Positions 7,930 through 15,316 of a stretch of 51,480 nucleotides of DNA are shown one piece after another. The notes below the pieces were generated by a model. That model saw nothing but the letters and a program-made list of their open reading frames with translations. It made no database searches and was not told the DNA's origin. How positions within the stretch are numbered: position 1 is the stretch's first letter; every line of letters starts with the position of its first letter. The DNA is from JAPLJU01 sp964547985. GTDB taxonomy: Bacteria > Desulfobacterota > Syntrophia > Syntrophales > UBA2192. The stretch is from positions 1-51,480 of the forward strand of contig CAZJPV010000014.1 in NCBI GenBank assembly GCA_964547985.1. The letters run 5' to 3'. Position numbers and translations under genes: made by a program.

Positions 7930-9264
7930 TCATCGGTCCGTTTTCCCGATCTGCCCGGCGATTTTTCTCGCGCGACTCAGGATGTCCTCTATGTCGAGGC
8001 CGGGAAATCGTCTCTCTTTCAAGATGACCTTTCCGTTGATGATCACCGTCGATACATCGGCACCGTTGGCGGCGTAGACGAGCTGGGAATAGCAGTTGTA
8101 AAGAGGGGTGAGGTGGGGTTTTTGTGTGTCGATGAGGATGATATCGGCGCATTTCCCAGCTTCCACGGAACCGATCCTGTCAGCGAGGTTGAGAACTTTT
8201 GCCCCCCCGATGGTGGCCATTTTCAGGACGGTTCTGGCATCCATGACGGTGGGATCCCTTCTGAAAACCTTGTGGATCTTGGCCGCCGTGTCCATTTCCG
8301 TTAACAGATCCAGGTTATTGTTGCTGGCGCTTCCGTCCGTTCCCAGACCGACGGTGATCCCTTTCCCCAACATGTCCGGTACCGGTGCCACACCCGAGGC
8401 CAGTTTCATGTTGCTTTCGGGGTTATGTGAGACCTTCACACCCCTTGTGGCAAGTATCTCCACTTCCTTCCCCTCCATCCAGACACAATGCACGGCGACC
8501 GTCGCGTCATCGAGGACGCCTGTCTTCTCCAGGTGCGTCACGGGGGAAACCCCGTAACGTTCCCGGATGATCCGCACTTCATCGCGTGTTTCAGCGAGGT
8601 GGATGATGTAAGGGACCTTTGCCCCGCGAGAGACTCTCTTGATTTCCTTCAAGGTATCGGGGGAGCAGGTGTAGGGGGAGTGACAGAAGAGGGCAGGGGT
8701 TACAAGTGCTGATTTTCCGCTCCATTTATCGATGAACCGCTCGGCGAGCCGGATGTTCTCGGACAGGGTGTCGCTGTCACCGACCGGCGGATCAATGAAA
8801 CCCTGGGCGGTGACGGCTCGCATCCCTGCATCGATGGCCGCCTGCGCAACACTGCTTTCATAAAAGTAGCCGTCGCAGAAGGTCGTCGTGCCGGAGAGGA
8901 TCATCTCCGCGATAGCGAGAAGCGACCCCGTATAGACCATCTCCCGGTTCACGTGTTTTGCCTCCGCGGGGAAAATGTAGTTGTTCAGCCAGTCCATGAG
9001 GGGCAGATCATCGGCAAGACCCCTGAAGAAGGCCATGGGGAGATGGGTGTGGGTGTTCACCAGGCCGGGCATGATGATCGAATGGGAGGCGTCCAGTGTC
9101 TCTTTGGCCCGGATGGGGGCGGTTGAATGGTCTGGCCGGTCAATAAAGAGGATTTTCCCGCCCCGGATACCGATGACAGGATCATGGACGATCTCCATGG
9201 CCTCTGACATGGTCAGGAGCGTCCCGCCCCGTATCAGGATGTCAACGTCGGTTTCCATGTTCAT
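7930..9264 (-). CDS. Amidohydrolase, MTA/SAH deaminase-like (second of tandem pair)
   Basis: This 444-residue protein belongs to the metal-dependent amidohydrolase superfamily (MtaD/TRZ-ATZ group). Metal and catalytic motifs are visible: NTHTHLPMAFFRG (His72, His74), the Glu-bearing IFPAEAK, HLAETRDE, VAVHCVW and LGTDGSASNNN with its metal Asp. Family knowledge: MtaD enzymes deaminate 5'-methylthioadenosine, S-adenosylhomocysteine and sometimes adenosine to the inosine analogues. Relatives act on chlorotriazines or guanine, so the substrate needs testing. Its ATG overlaps the stop of the upstream paralogue by 4 bp, so the pair is co-translated. Confidence 0.88.
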   Translation of the reverse strand: MNMETDVDILIRGGTLLTMSEAMEIVHDPVIGIRGGKILFIDRPDHSTAPIRAKETLDASHSIIMPGLVNTHTHLPMAFFRGLADDLPLMDWLNNYIFPAEAKHVNREMVYTGSLLAIAEMILSGTTTFCDGYFYESSVAQAAIDAGMRAVTAQGFIDPPVGDSDTLSENIRLAERFIDKWSGKSALVTPALFCHSPYTCSPDTLKEIKRVSRGAKVPYIIHLAETRDEVRIIRERYGVSPVTHLEKTGVLDDATVAVHCVWMEGKEVEILATRGVKVSHNPESNMKLASGVAPVPDMLGKGITVGLGTDGSASNNNLDLLTEMDTAAKIHKVFRRDPTVMDARTVLKMATIGGAKVLNLADRIGSVEAGKCADIILIDTQKPHLTPLYNCYSQLVYAANGADVSTVIINGKVILKERRFPGLDIEDILSRARKIAGQIGKTDR

Positions 9265-10598
9265 TCTTGCGGGAGGTTCAGACTCTTTCTGATTCGCTGG
9301 GCGATATCCCTGACGCGCGCCATGACCTCTTCTTCGTCGATGGTGAGGAGCTTTCGATCCCTCATGACGACCTTCCCGTTAATCAGAACCGTTTCGACGT
9401 CGGCGCCGTTCGCGGCATAAACCATGTGGGAGTATTCGTTATAGATCGGCGTGAGGTGGGGCTTGTTCAAATTAATGATCGTGATGTCAGCCTTCATGCC
9501 GGGCCGAAGACTGCCGACGAGCTTCTCCATTCCGAGGACCTTTGCCCCCTTGCACGTGGCTATGTCAACGACGGTTTCGGCGTTCATGACGGTGGGATCC
9601 AGGCGGTGAACCTTGTGAAGCTTGGCCGTCATGTCCATCTCCTGAAACATATCCAGATTGTTGTTGCTGGCGCAGCCGTCCGTCCCCAGCCCCACGATGA
9701 CGCCGGCGGAGATCATGTCGGGAACCGGAGCAACACCGGAGGCAAGCTTCATGTTGCTCTCGGGGTTGTGAACGACCTTGCAGTTCTTTTTGGCGAAAGA
9801 CGTCATATCTTCGTCGTCCATCCACACGCCGTGAAAAGCGATGAAACGCTCATCGAGGAGGCCGAGCTCATCGAGCATGCGGATCGGTTTCTTTCCGAAT
9901 TTCTCTTTCAGGCTTTCGAGCTCCGACCGGGTTTCGAGAAAGTGCATGCCATATGGCACAGCGTATCGATCGGCAAGGGATTTCGATTCCCGGAGAAGTT
10001 CCGGTGAGCAGGTGTAAAGGGCGTGGGGCTCGACGAAGATCTTCACCAGCGGGTCGTCAGCCCATTTTTCGATGAGCTTCCCCGTGTATTCAAGGCCTTC
10101 TTTCGGTGTCTTGAAATTGGGGGAGGGAAAATCAAAAAGAACTTCGCCGAGGAGGCATCTCATCCCGGCCCTGTGGGACGCCATGGCCGTTTCGTCCTCG
10201 AAGATGTACATGTCACAGAAGGTCGTGGTCCCCGACTTGATCATTTCAGCGCAGGCGAGCAGGCTTCCCCAATAGGCAAGTTCCCTATCCACGTTTTTCG
10301 CCTCCGCGGGGAAAATGTAGTTGTTCAGCCAGTCCATCAGGCTCAGGTCGTCGGCAATCCCCCTGAAACAGGTCATGGCGGCGTGGGTGTGACAGTTGAT
10401 CAACCCCGGCATGACAAGGCATTGGTCGGCACCGATCACCTCCCGGCCCCTGAATCGGGACTCCACCTCCTTTGTTTCTCCCACGGCGACAATATCCGTT
10501 CCGTGAACAGCAACGGCCCCGTCCTGAATAGCCGCTCCACGGCCATCCATCGTCAGAATCCTTCCACCCCTTATGACCCGGTCCACGTCTACAAGCAC
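9261..10598 (-). CDS. mtaD: Amidohydrolase, MTA/SAH deaminase-like (first of tandem pair)
   Basis: This 445-residue paralogue of the downstream gene shares long identical blocks with it, such as MDWLNNYIFPAEAK and HNPESNMKLASGVAPVPDM. Its metal motifs are INCHTHAAMTCFRG (His70, His72), GMHFLETRSE, FHGVW and LGTDGCASNNN. The predicted role is hydrolytic deamination of 5'-methylthioadenosine or S-adenosylhomocysteine in SAM-cycle salvage, in the cytoplasm. The gene symbol is a family-level guess. Differences near the active site (CHTHAAM against THTHLPM, FLETRSE against LAETRDE) suggest the two copies may have separated substrates. It is the promoter-proximal gene of the two-gene operon, divergent from tRNA-Leu. 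Confidence 0.85.
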   Translation of the reverse strand: MLVDVDRVIRGGRILTMDGRGAAIQDGAVAVHGTDIVAVGETKEVESRFRGREVIGADQCLVMPGLINCHTHAAMTCFRGIADDLSLMDWLNNYIFPAEAKNVDRELAYWGSLLACAEMIKSGTTTFCDMYIFEDETAMASHRAGMRCLLGEVLFDFPSPNFKTPKEGLEYTGKLIEKWADDPLVKIFVEPHALYTCSPELLRESKSLADRYAVPYGMHFLETRSELESLKEKFGKKPIRMLDELGLLDERFIAFHGVWMDDEDMTSFAKKNCKVVHNPESNMKLASGVAPVPDMISAGVIVGLGTDGCASNNNLDMFQEMDMTAKLHKVHRLDPTVMNAETVVDIATCKGAKVLGMEKLVGSLRPGMKADITIINLNKPHLTPIYNEYSHMVYAANGADVETVLINGKVVMRDRKLLTIDEEEVMARVRDIAQRIRKSLNLPQE

Positions 10599-10679
10599 AG
10601 TGATCCTCCCCTCATGAAATTTTCAATCTCAAAAAACCACAACCCGTATCGGACGAGTGCGCAACGGCCCGATAAGACC

Positions 10680-10708
10680 TTGACACCCATATTCAAAAAT
10701 AATATACG
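10680..10708 (+). promoter_or_regulatory. Promoter of tRNA-Leu
   Basis: TTGACA (10680-10685), a 17 bp spacer and TATACG (10703-10708), with a predicted start about 15 bp upstream of the mature tRNA 5' end. A consensus -35 and correct spacing so close to a tRNA make this convincing. Confidence 0.75.
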
Positions 10709-10728
10709 TCACAAGGATTTAGAAAGAT

Positions 10729-10816
10729 GCCTGGGTGGCGGAACTGGTAGACGCAAGGGACTTAAAATCCCTCGGTCCTCGCGGCTATGCGGGTTCGACT
10801 CCCGCCCCAGGCACCA
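10729..10816 (+). tRNA. tRNA-Leu (anticodon UAA)
   Basis: This is an 88-nt gene including an encoded CCA. The acceptor stem GCCTGGG (10729-10735) pairs with CCCAGGC (10806-10812), followed by A and CCA. The anticodon stem GGGA/TCCC flanks the loop CTTAAAA with anticodon TAA at 10763-10765. A long variable arm (class II tRNA) is formed by the CTCGGTCC...GCGG region, and GGTTCGACTCC gives the T arm. All are diagnostic of leucine tRNA. Confidence 0.97.
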
Positions 10817-10826
10817 CTGGATACCA

Positions 10827-10854
10827 GGGTTCGCTTTGTACTGCGGACCCTTTT
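10827..10854 (+). terminator. Terminator downstream of tRNA-Leu
   Basis: GGGTTCGC (10827-10834) pairs with GCGGACCC (10843-10850) with one T-G wobble, an 8-nt loop, then TTTT. It lies 11 bp after the tRNA CCA. Confidence 0.6.
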
Positions 10855-10891
10855 GTGTAACAAGCTGAAAGGTCCGGCCCGAAGGGAAAGG

Positions 10892-11332
10892 TCAGGGACA
10901 GAACTCCTTGCCCAATTTCTCCGTCTGTATTCCCCTTCTGCACAGAAATGCCCGCCGGATCTCCGTAAAGCGCCAGCCCTGATCGTTCATTTTTCTCAGT
11001 TCAAAATAATGCCAGTCACCACGCACGGAATCATCCAGTAAGCCATCCCTGATAACCGTGACTTCTGTACGGTCGGGATTTTCGGCCGGAGAGCTTTCCT
11101 TTGACATGACCAATAAACGAGCCTCGTCATTTGAAATCATTAACAAATTCATAGTGATGAGAATGGGATCCCGGGGCCAAGCCTCTCCCTTTTTGACGGC
11201 TTCCTCGATCTTCTCATTAGAGGGCGCGATATTTTCAAGACGGTACGAATCGAGGATCAATACGGTAAAGTTTTCCGCTTGCCGGGTGTTGATGCAGGCG
11301 CATGAATTCAATGACAGGAGATATATCCCCAA
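10892..11332 (-). CDS. Putative lipoprotein of unknown function; true start probably hidden by a frame break
   Basis: The open frame begins at a TTG without a ribosome site and encodes 146 residues starting MGIYLLSLNSCACINTR, which looks like the second half of a lipoprotein signal (lipobox LNSC). Just upstream in another frame lies a proper start: AAGGGAG, 8 nt, then ATG at 11361 followed by MRKYIFF. One extra T in the seven-T run (plus-strand A7 at 11342-11348) would join them into MRKYIFFLWLLGIYLLSLNSC, a textbook lipoprotein signal. So either the assembly has a homopolymer error, the gene is phase-variable or slippage-expressed, or it is newly broken. The mature part is polar with several Trp and Cys and no recognised domain. 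It ends convergent with tRNA-Leu. Confidence 0.6.
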   Translation of the reverse strand: MGIYLLSLNSCACINTRQAENFTVLILDSYRLENIAPSNEKIEEAVKKGEAWPRDPILITMNLLMISNDEARLLVMSKESSPAENPDRTEVTVIRDGLLDDSVRGDWHYFELRKMNDQGWRFTEIRRAFLCRRGIQTEKLGKEFCP

Positions 11333-11568
11333 TAGCCAGAGAAAAAAATATATTTTCTCATGTCCGAAGCTCCCTTCGAAAGGGTCTTTTTCTGCCGTCT
11401 GAGATAAATCATTTCTGTCAAATAATCAAACATTAATAGGTGATATGACCTTCGTTCAGGGAATTTCGACGGGAGGCATCATGCAGAGAGGACAATTGCT
11501 GTGAGAATTGGTAAACTACAGCGGTTAAAGAGGTGCCAATAAAAAGGGGACCCAGAGAGAAAAAAAGA

Positions 11569-11787
11569 TTATTGAGCTAAAGTTAGGGGGATACCCTTAG
11601 TTCCAACTTTGTATTTTGGATAGTTATCGCACTTCATATTTTCAATCTGTGCACGAATTCTGTCTCTAACGCCATCGCAGAAACTTGGATTTTCACAGAA
11701 GATAGCGTTATCCTTATGAAGTCTTTCTATTGCCTCACGTACTAACTTGTCAACCTTCCTGTCTTTCATTTTTAATCCAAAATACAT
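11569..11787 (-). CDS. Small hypothetical protein with four cysteines
   Basis: A 72-codon frame in AT-rich DNA; an internal ATG at 11769 (MKDRKVDKLVREAIER...) is an alternative start with a slightly better upstream GGA. The product is a charged helix followed by CENPSFC and a later Cys, then a basic C-terminus. I recognise no family. Base composition is lower in GC than the flanks, which fits acquired DNA. Coding status is uncertain but the residue pattern looks protein-like. Confidence 0.4.
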   Translation of the reverse strand: MYFGLKMKDRKVDKLVREAIERLHKDNAIFCENPSFCDGVRDRIRAQIENMKCDNYPKYKVGTKGIPLTLAQ

Positions 11788-11791
11788 AGGA

Positions 11792-12217
11792 TTATGAATT
11801 GACTGTTTTTCCCGATGTTAAAACCGGGACTTCACAGGGGACTCTTTTTACCCTTCTTCTATCGAGAATCGAAGAGAAAACCGGCAGAAAGAAGAAACCG
11901 CCGGGCATCAAAAATATTATTAAAAATGGAATATAAATCGATATATATTTAAAGTAATTTCTGAGCTCATTTCTTTCATCAACCGTCCATTGTTCCCCGG
12001 TGTTTCTGGGTTTCATTAGGAGTTGCATAAAGCCCTGCATCTGGCGTGATTCATAAAAAAGTATCTCTCTACTGTTTAAAATGGCTTTCTTCAGGAGATT
12101 TTTAAGCATCATTTTTTGCTGTAACGGTCCTTTCTTGTTTAGAAATACTACAAAATATTGTTGGAAATAGCCGTTTTTGCTTGTTTTTACATGTATATAT
12201 TGCAGAAGCCATGCCAT
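11792..12217 (-). CDS. Small membrane protein with LETM1-like motif
   Basis: The frame has 141 codons; the true start may be one of the ATGs around residue 36-37 (MMLKNLLKKAILNSRE), because the upstream part is unsupported by a ribosome site. The C-terminal third reads like bacterial LETM1-related proteins: TVDERNELRNYFKYISIYIPFL, then one hydrophobic helix with the IIFLMPGGFFFLPV signature (compare the ALPGG.LLLPLL motif of that family), then a basic tail DRRRVKR. A single membrane span is predicted. Family function in bacteria is not established. The gene is AT-rich and stands alone, divergent from the transglycosylase. Confidence 0.5.
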   Translation of the reverse strand: MAWLLQYIHVKTSKNGYFQQYFVVFLNKKGPLQQKMMLKNLLKKAILNSREILFYESRQMQGFMQLLMKPRNTGEQWTVDERNELRNYFKYISIYIPFLIIFLMPGGFFFLPVFSSILDRRRVKRVPCEVPVLTSGKTVNS

Positions 12218-12411
12218 GAACGCTTTTCAAGCTATTCTTTACGATTTTTTTATATCACGTACACAGGATTGGCATGCATAGTTTCAAATGGATATGAAAG
12301 CGCCGACTCAAATTATCTCTTTGTCTTTCCGGATGTCAGCCATATGGGGGACTATGGCATAATATTTGATCATTTTTAATTTCGAGACGAAGCGCGTCAC
12401 CGAGGAAGAAG

Positions 12412-13437
12412 ATGAAGAACATCATGTCGCCTATTGCAGGTATTGAGCAGAAATCCGGTCTGAGCGGCGGTACGGATACAAAAGGGAAAGGCGCCAACGG
12501 CGAGTTTAACCTCACGATTGAAAAGGTATTAAGTGAATTCAATGGTCTTACGACAGGCGCTGCCCCTTCGCGGGGAATCGACCTTGAAAGACTCACCCAG
12601 ATCATCCGCTTTCTCGAGATGCAGATGCGATTCAACGACAGCCTCTTCCGGATCATGAGGGAGATGGACGGCCGTGAAGAGACGGTCGGGCGGATTAGGG
12701 GAAGCATGAATTCGTCATCGCTGAATTCCCTCGCAACCGTACTGACGGATGCGAAGGTAACCACGGGCGAAGGCATTCTCGAGAGATACAGTCGAATGTA
12801 TATGTCCAATGGGAGGGAGACATCCATCGAGGGCCGCCTCGCAGGTCTTGAGAGAAAGATCGAGGAGCAGAAAAGGGAAGTCCTGACTGCAGATCCTTCA
12901 ATCAGGCCTCTCGATGAGAAATCCGTCCGGCAAAAGACGGCAGGCGCGAAATCGGCCTCCATCATGCGATATTATGAGGAGGCTCTGCGCTCGGGTATAG
13001 AGGCGAATCGAAAGGTGAATGAAGGAGCCACATCAGCGAAAGCTAAACCGGAGGCCTCTCCTTACGCTGAGCTCATTGATCATGCATCAGACACCTACGG
13101 CGTCGATCCTGATCTGATCAAGGCAGTAATCCGAGCGGAGAGCAGCTTCAACCCGGAGAGTACATCGACGAAGGGAGCCATGGGTCTCATGCAGCTTATG
13201 CCGGAGACGGCAAAGGACCTGGGCGTCAATGACCCCTATGATCCCGCCGAGAACATCATGGGAGGGACTCGCTACCTCCGTAGCCTCCTGGATCGATTCG
13301 GGAACAACAGGAACCTCGCACTGGCGGCCTACAACTGGGGTATGGGAAATGTCGAGAGGAAGCCGGGTAGAATGCCCCAGGAAACGAGAATCTATGTAGC
13401 CCGCGTCAATCAATACTACCACGAAACCAAAGTCTGA
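12412..13437 (+). CDS. Lytic transglycosylase (SLT domain) with unusual N-terminal extension
   Basis: This is a 341-residue protein with ribosome site GAGGAAG just before the ATG. Residues about 225-335 form a goose-lysozyme-like SLT domain: ELIDHASDTYGVDPDLIKAV, catalytic Glu243 in IRAESSFNP, the TKGAMGLMQLMPETA motif and the AAYNWGMGNV motif. It would cleave peptidoglycan, forming 1,6-anhydro-MurNAc ends. The first 220 residues are polar and helical, and there is no Sec signal peptide. It may therefore be exported by a specialised system, as with flagellar (FlgJ-like) or secretion-linked transglycosylases, although no flagellar gene is nearby. Confidence 0.88.
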   Translation: MKNIMSPIAGIEQKSGLSGGTDTKGKGANGEFNLTIEKVLSEFNGLTTGAAPSRGIDLERLTQIIRFLEMQMRFNDSLFRIMREMDGREETVGRIRGSMNSSSLNSLATVLTDAKVTTGEGILERYSRMYMSNGRETSIEGRLAGLERKIEEQKREVLTADPSIRPLDEKSVRQKTAGAKSASIMRYYEEALRSGIEANRKVNEGATSAKAKPEASPYAELIDHASDTYGVDPDLIKAVIRAESSFNPESTSTKGAMGLMQLMPETAKDLGVNDPYDPAENIMGGTRYLRSLLDRFGNNRNLALAAYNWGMGNVERKPGRMPQETRIYVARVNQYYHETKV

Positions 13438-13465
13438 TAGCAGCTTTCCAACAGGTTCAATTCGT

Positions 13466-13495
13466 GCCGGCTCATGATCGCCGGCAAGCGTATTT
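13466..13495 (+). terminator. Possible terminator after the transglycosylase
   Basis: A perfect GCCGGC (13466-13471)/GCCGGC (13480-13485) stem with an 8-nt loop, then a short T5 run at 13491-13495. The T-run starts 5 bases after the stem, so efficiency is doubtful. Confidence 0.4.
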
Positions 13496-13642
13496 TTGAC
13501 ATCCGCCACCAGCATGACCGGCTCTCCCCGGCGGCCTCATAGGACTCCGAACTTTCACATTGCAGAAGGCAAGCGGGATGAGATATGGCCTCGTCAGGAA
13601 AGCTCTGCCCGCGGAATTTCAAAACAGAAGAAGGGGGAAACC

Positions 13643-14224
13643 ATGATTACAAAGCGAGATCTATACGTGGTCTGCCTGACGGTCTTTCCGTTTATGATCT
13701 GCACGGGGATCGTCTACTCGATTCTTGCCATCTACATGACGTCCCTCGGGCTGACCAAAAGCCAGGTGGGGTTCCTCTACACGGCGGGCGCCACGGCCGG
13801 CGCCATCGGGTCACCTCTCTGGGGCATGCTTGCGGACCGCTTTGGCCGAAAGAAGATTCTCACACTGTCCATGGCTGGGTTTGCCTTTGTCTTCCTCGGA
13901 TATGCCTTGACCAGCAGTTACGAACAGCTCTTTGTAATCCAGATCGGGGAGGGACTGTCCTGGGGGGCCATGGGATCGGCGGCGTCAGCCCTCATCGCGG
14001 ATCTGGTCTCGGCAGAAGAGCGTGGAAAGGCCATGGGTATTTATAACATGACATGGAACTTCGGCTGGATCGTCGGCCCTTCCATGGGTGGGGTGCTGTC
14101 GGATCATATCGGATTTACGACGACATTTATCATCTGCACGGGGATCACCCTTACGGGTTTCATCCTCGCCGTTCTTTTCATCCCGGCCAAGGTCCGGACG
14201 GACCAGGTTACCGATGGGATGTGA
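13643..14224 (+). CDS. Half-length MFS transporter (N-terminal six-helix domain only)
   Basis: The frame is open from 13496, but AAGGGGG immediately before the ATG at 13643 sets the start, giving 193 residues. Six hydrophobic helices are visible, with MFS motif A, GMLADRFGRKK, between helices 2 and 3. The protein stops at the point where a 12-helix MFS would enter its central cytoplasmic loop (FIPAKVRTDQ...). No continuation of the second half is readable downstream in any frame, where the DNA becomes AT-rich. It is either a truncated gene remnant or a stand-alone half transporter acting as a dimer. Substrate unknown. Confidence 0.75.
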   Translation: MITKRDLYVVCLTVFPFMICTGIVYSILAIYMTSLGLTKSQVGFLYTAGATAGAIGSPLWGMLADRFGRKKILTLSMAGFAFVFLGYALTSSYEQLFVIQIGEGLSWGAMGSAASALIADLVSAEERGKAMGIYNMTWNFGWIVGPSMGGVLSDHIGFTTTFIICTGITLTGFILAVLFIPAKVRTDQVTDGM

Positions 14225-14444
14225 GTTCTCGGGGATTCTATACCTGTGTTTCAGGTCATTGTAAAAATTCATTAAAGAAGAATTTTCGACTCATTTTATT
14301 TAATGTATTTTTAAACACCATTTAACGTTTCTTTAAATAATTTCGCTATTTTTACCACATTTTCCTGCCGGACAAGCCAAAAAATAATACATATAACTAA
14401 ATAATATCAGTAAGTTATAAAATATTTCGTCTGTGAGGGCTATC

Positions 14445-14456
14445 TTGGCATGCCAA
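14445..14456. promoter_or_regulatory. Perfect 12-bp palindrome in an AT-rich leader (14225-14526 gap)
   Basis: TTGGCATGCCAA is self-complementary and lies 70 bp upstream of the small membrane protein start, so it could be an operator. The rest of the 302 bp gap is strongly AT-rich with no open frame. A TATAGA at 14463-14468 may serve as a -10 element. The surrounding DNA does not complete a sigma54 promoter. Confidence 0.35.
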
Positions 14457-14526
14457 TTTCAATATAGAGAGACCAAAGGCAACAAACGGAATCATAAAAA
14501 ATACATTCCTACGGAGGACAGATAAA

Positions 14527-14802
14527 ATGAAAAAGGCACTGCAGACGATGTTCCTGACAGTATTTGTAGTTCTGATTACCAGCACCTTCGGTTATGCCGA
14601 GTTCGCAGCGGCCGGCGCCGACAACTTCCCCTACTTCCACCTGGGGGCCCTGATTGTCGGGGGGATGATCATCATTTCCCTGAAGCACAAGTACAACAGG
14701 ATTTATCTGAGCGAGGCTGTTGGCTCCTTCGCCCTGTACACGGTTCTCGTGGCTCTCTTTACCTCGCCTGTTGTGGACGCCTTGAGGACGATGGTTGGTT
14801 AA
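14527..14802 (+). CDS. Small membrane protein with signal sequence, unknown function
   Basis: This 91-residue protein is preceded by a consensus GGAGG ribosome site. An N-terminal signal-like segment (KKALQTMFLTVFVVLITSTFGYA) probably ends at Ala24. Two membrane helices follow, at about 37-52 (FHLGALIVGGMIIISL) and 66-82, joined by a short basic loop KHKYNRIY. I do not recognise the family. It sits 67 bp upstream of an AtpZ/AtpI-type protein, separated by a hairpin, so the two are probably one transcript. The layout hints at a small accessory subunit of a membrane complex, but no partner complex is encoded in the window. Confidence 0.75.
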   Translation: MKKALQTMFLTVFVVLITSTFGYAEFAAAGADNFPYFHLGALIVGGMIIISLKHKYNRIYLSEAVGSFALYTVLVALFTSPVVDALRTMVG

Positions 14803-14808
14803 GTTAAA

Positions 14809-14842
14809 AAGAGCGTCGGCGCACTGAGGCGAGGACGCTCTT
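14809..14842 (+). terminator. Stem-loop between the small membrane protein and AtpZ
   Basis: AAGAGCGTC (14809-14817) pairs perfectly with GACGCTCTT (14834-14842) around a 16-nt loop; a mixed T-rich stretch (CGTTTCTT) follows. Because the next start codon is only 28 nt away, it may act as a partial terminator or mRNA-stability element that lowers the second gene's expression. Confidence 0.5.
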
Positions 14843-14869
14843 CGTTTCTTCAGCGACCGGAAAGAAACA

Positions 14870-15097
14870 ATGCTTATCACAAAAACGACAGAAAGTACGG
14901 CAAGCTACTCCAATGTGCTCGTCCTGGGTGCCTGGAGTTTTGCCATGGTGATCAGCTCCTTCGTTTTCATGTACGTGGGGTACTTGATCGATGAGTTGCT
15001 GAACACTGCACCCAACTTCATGCTCGGCCTTTTTGTTCTGGCTATCTTTCTGTGTGTGGGGCGGCTATACAGGGACGCCTGGATACGGCGCGGATAG
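14870..15097 (+). CDS. AtpZ/AtpI family protein
   Basis: This 75-residue protein has two membrane helices (about 17-40 and 48-66) with the family's pattern GAWSFAMVISSFVFMYVGYLIDELLNTAPNFMLGLF..., short charged ends and the DxxLxT/SPxxxLxG-like turn. AtpI/AtpZ proteins are usually encoded ahead of F-type ATP synthase genes and assist c-ring assembly or Mg/Ca supply. No ATP synthase gene follows here; instead a palindromic repeat begins directly after the stop codon. It is therefore an orphan copy, or its operon has been interrupted. Paired with the preceding small membrane protein. Confidence 0.7.
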   Translation: MLITKTTESTASYSNVLVLGAWSFAMVISSFVFMYVGYLIDELLNTAPNFMLGLFVLAIFLCVGRLYRDAWIRRG

Positions 15098-15224
15098 CAG
15101 GCTGATGAAAAATACCCGTCTGCGGCGTTTCCCTCGCCCCTCGTCCCTGCGGCGTATGTCCAACAGTACGCCTCAGTCCTCGGGACTTCGGGAGCCTTGC
15201 ATACAGGCATTTTTGATCAGCCTG
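15098..15224. repeat. MITE-like 127-bp palindromic element
   Basis: The ends are imperfect inverted repeats of about 26 bp: both begin CAGGCTGAT and share AAAAAT.CC.GT.TGC when one is reverse-complemented. The interior holds a second hairpin, GGCGTA (15151-15156)/TACGCC (15167-15172). It starts on the base after the AtpZ stop codon. There is no coding capacity. The structure fits a small non-autonomous transposable or REP-type element; a genome-wide copy count would settle this. Confidence 0.6.
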
Positions 15225-15268
15225 AACTAAAAGGGCAGTGGTCAGTGGCGAGAAAGGGCCTAACAGAT

Positions 15269-15316
15269 AAGAAGGTCAGAATTTAAGAAGATCAGAAGTT
15301 GGGAAGATAGGAAGCT
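15269..15316 (+). repeat. Three tandem 16-bp repeats
   Basis: Unit 1 AAGAAGGTCAGAATTT, unit 2 AAGAAGATCAGAAGTT and unit 3 GGGAAGATAGGAAGCT lie head to tail without gaps. Copies of the same unit lie on the other strand at 17917-17948. Otherwise the 15098-15438 gap holds only the palindromic element, a small hairpin near 15352-15366 and a terminator. Confidence 0.55.

Noticed and set aside
10729..10816. tRNA-Leu as an integration site
   Set aside because: No direct repeat of the tRNA 3' end and no integrase gene were seen in the window, so an island boundary cannot be claimed.
10023..10868. 281-codon plus-strand open frame over the amidohydrolase, running through tRNA-Leu
   Set aside because: It overlaps a clear amidohydrolase on the other strand and a complete tRNA gene, so it cannot be coding.
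12158..12379. 73-codon plus-strand frame in the AT-rich patch
   Set aside because: It has no ribosome site, overlaps the LETM1-like gene, and its Cys/Tyr/Phe-rich composition follows from AT-rich random sequence.
14445..14460. Possible sigma54 promoter (TTGGCA...)
   Set aside because: The -12 position reads TC rather than GC at the required spacing, so only the palindrome is retained.
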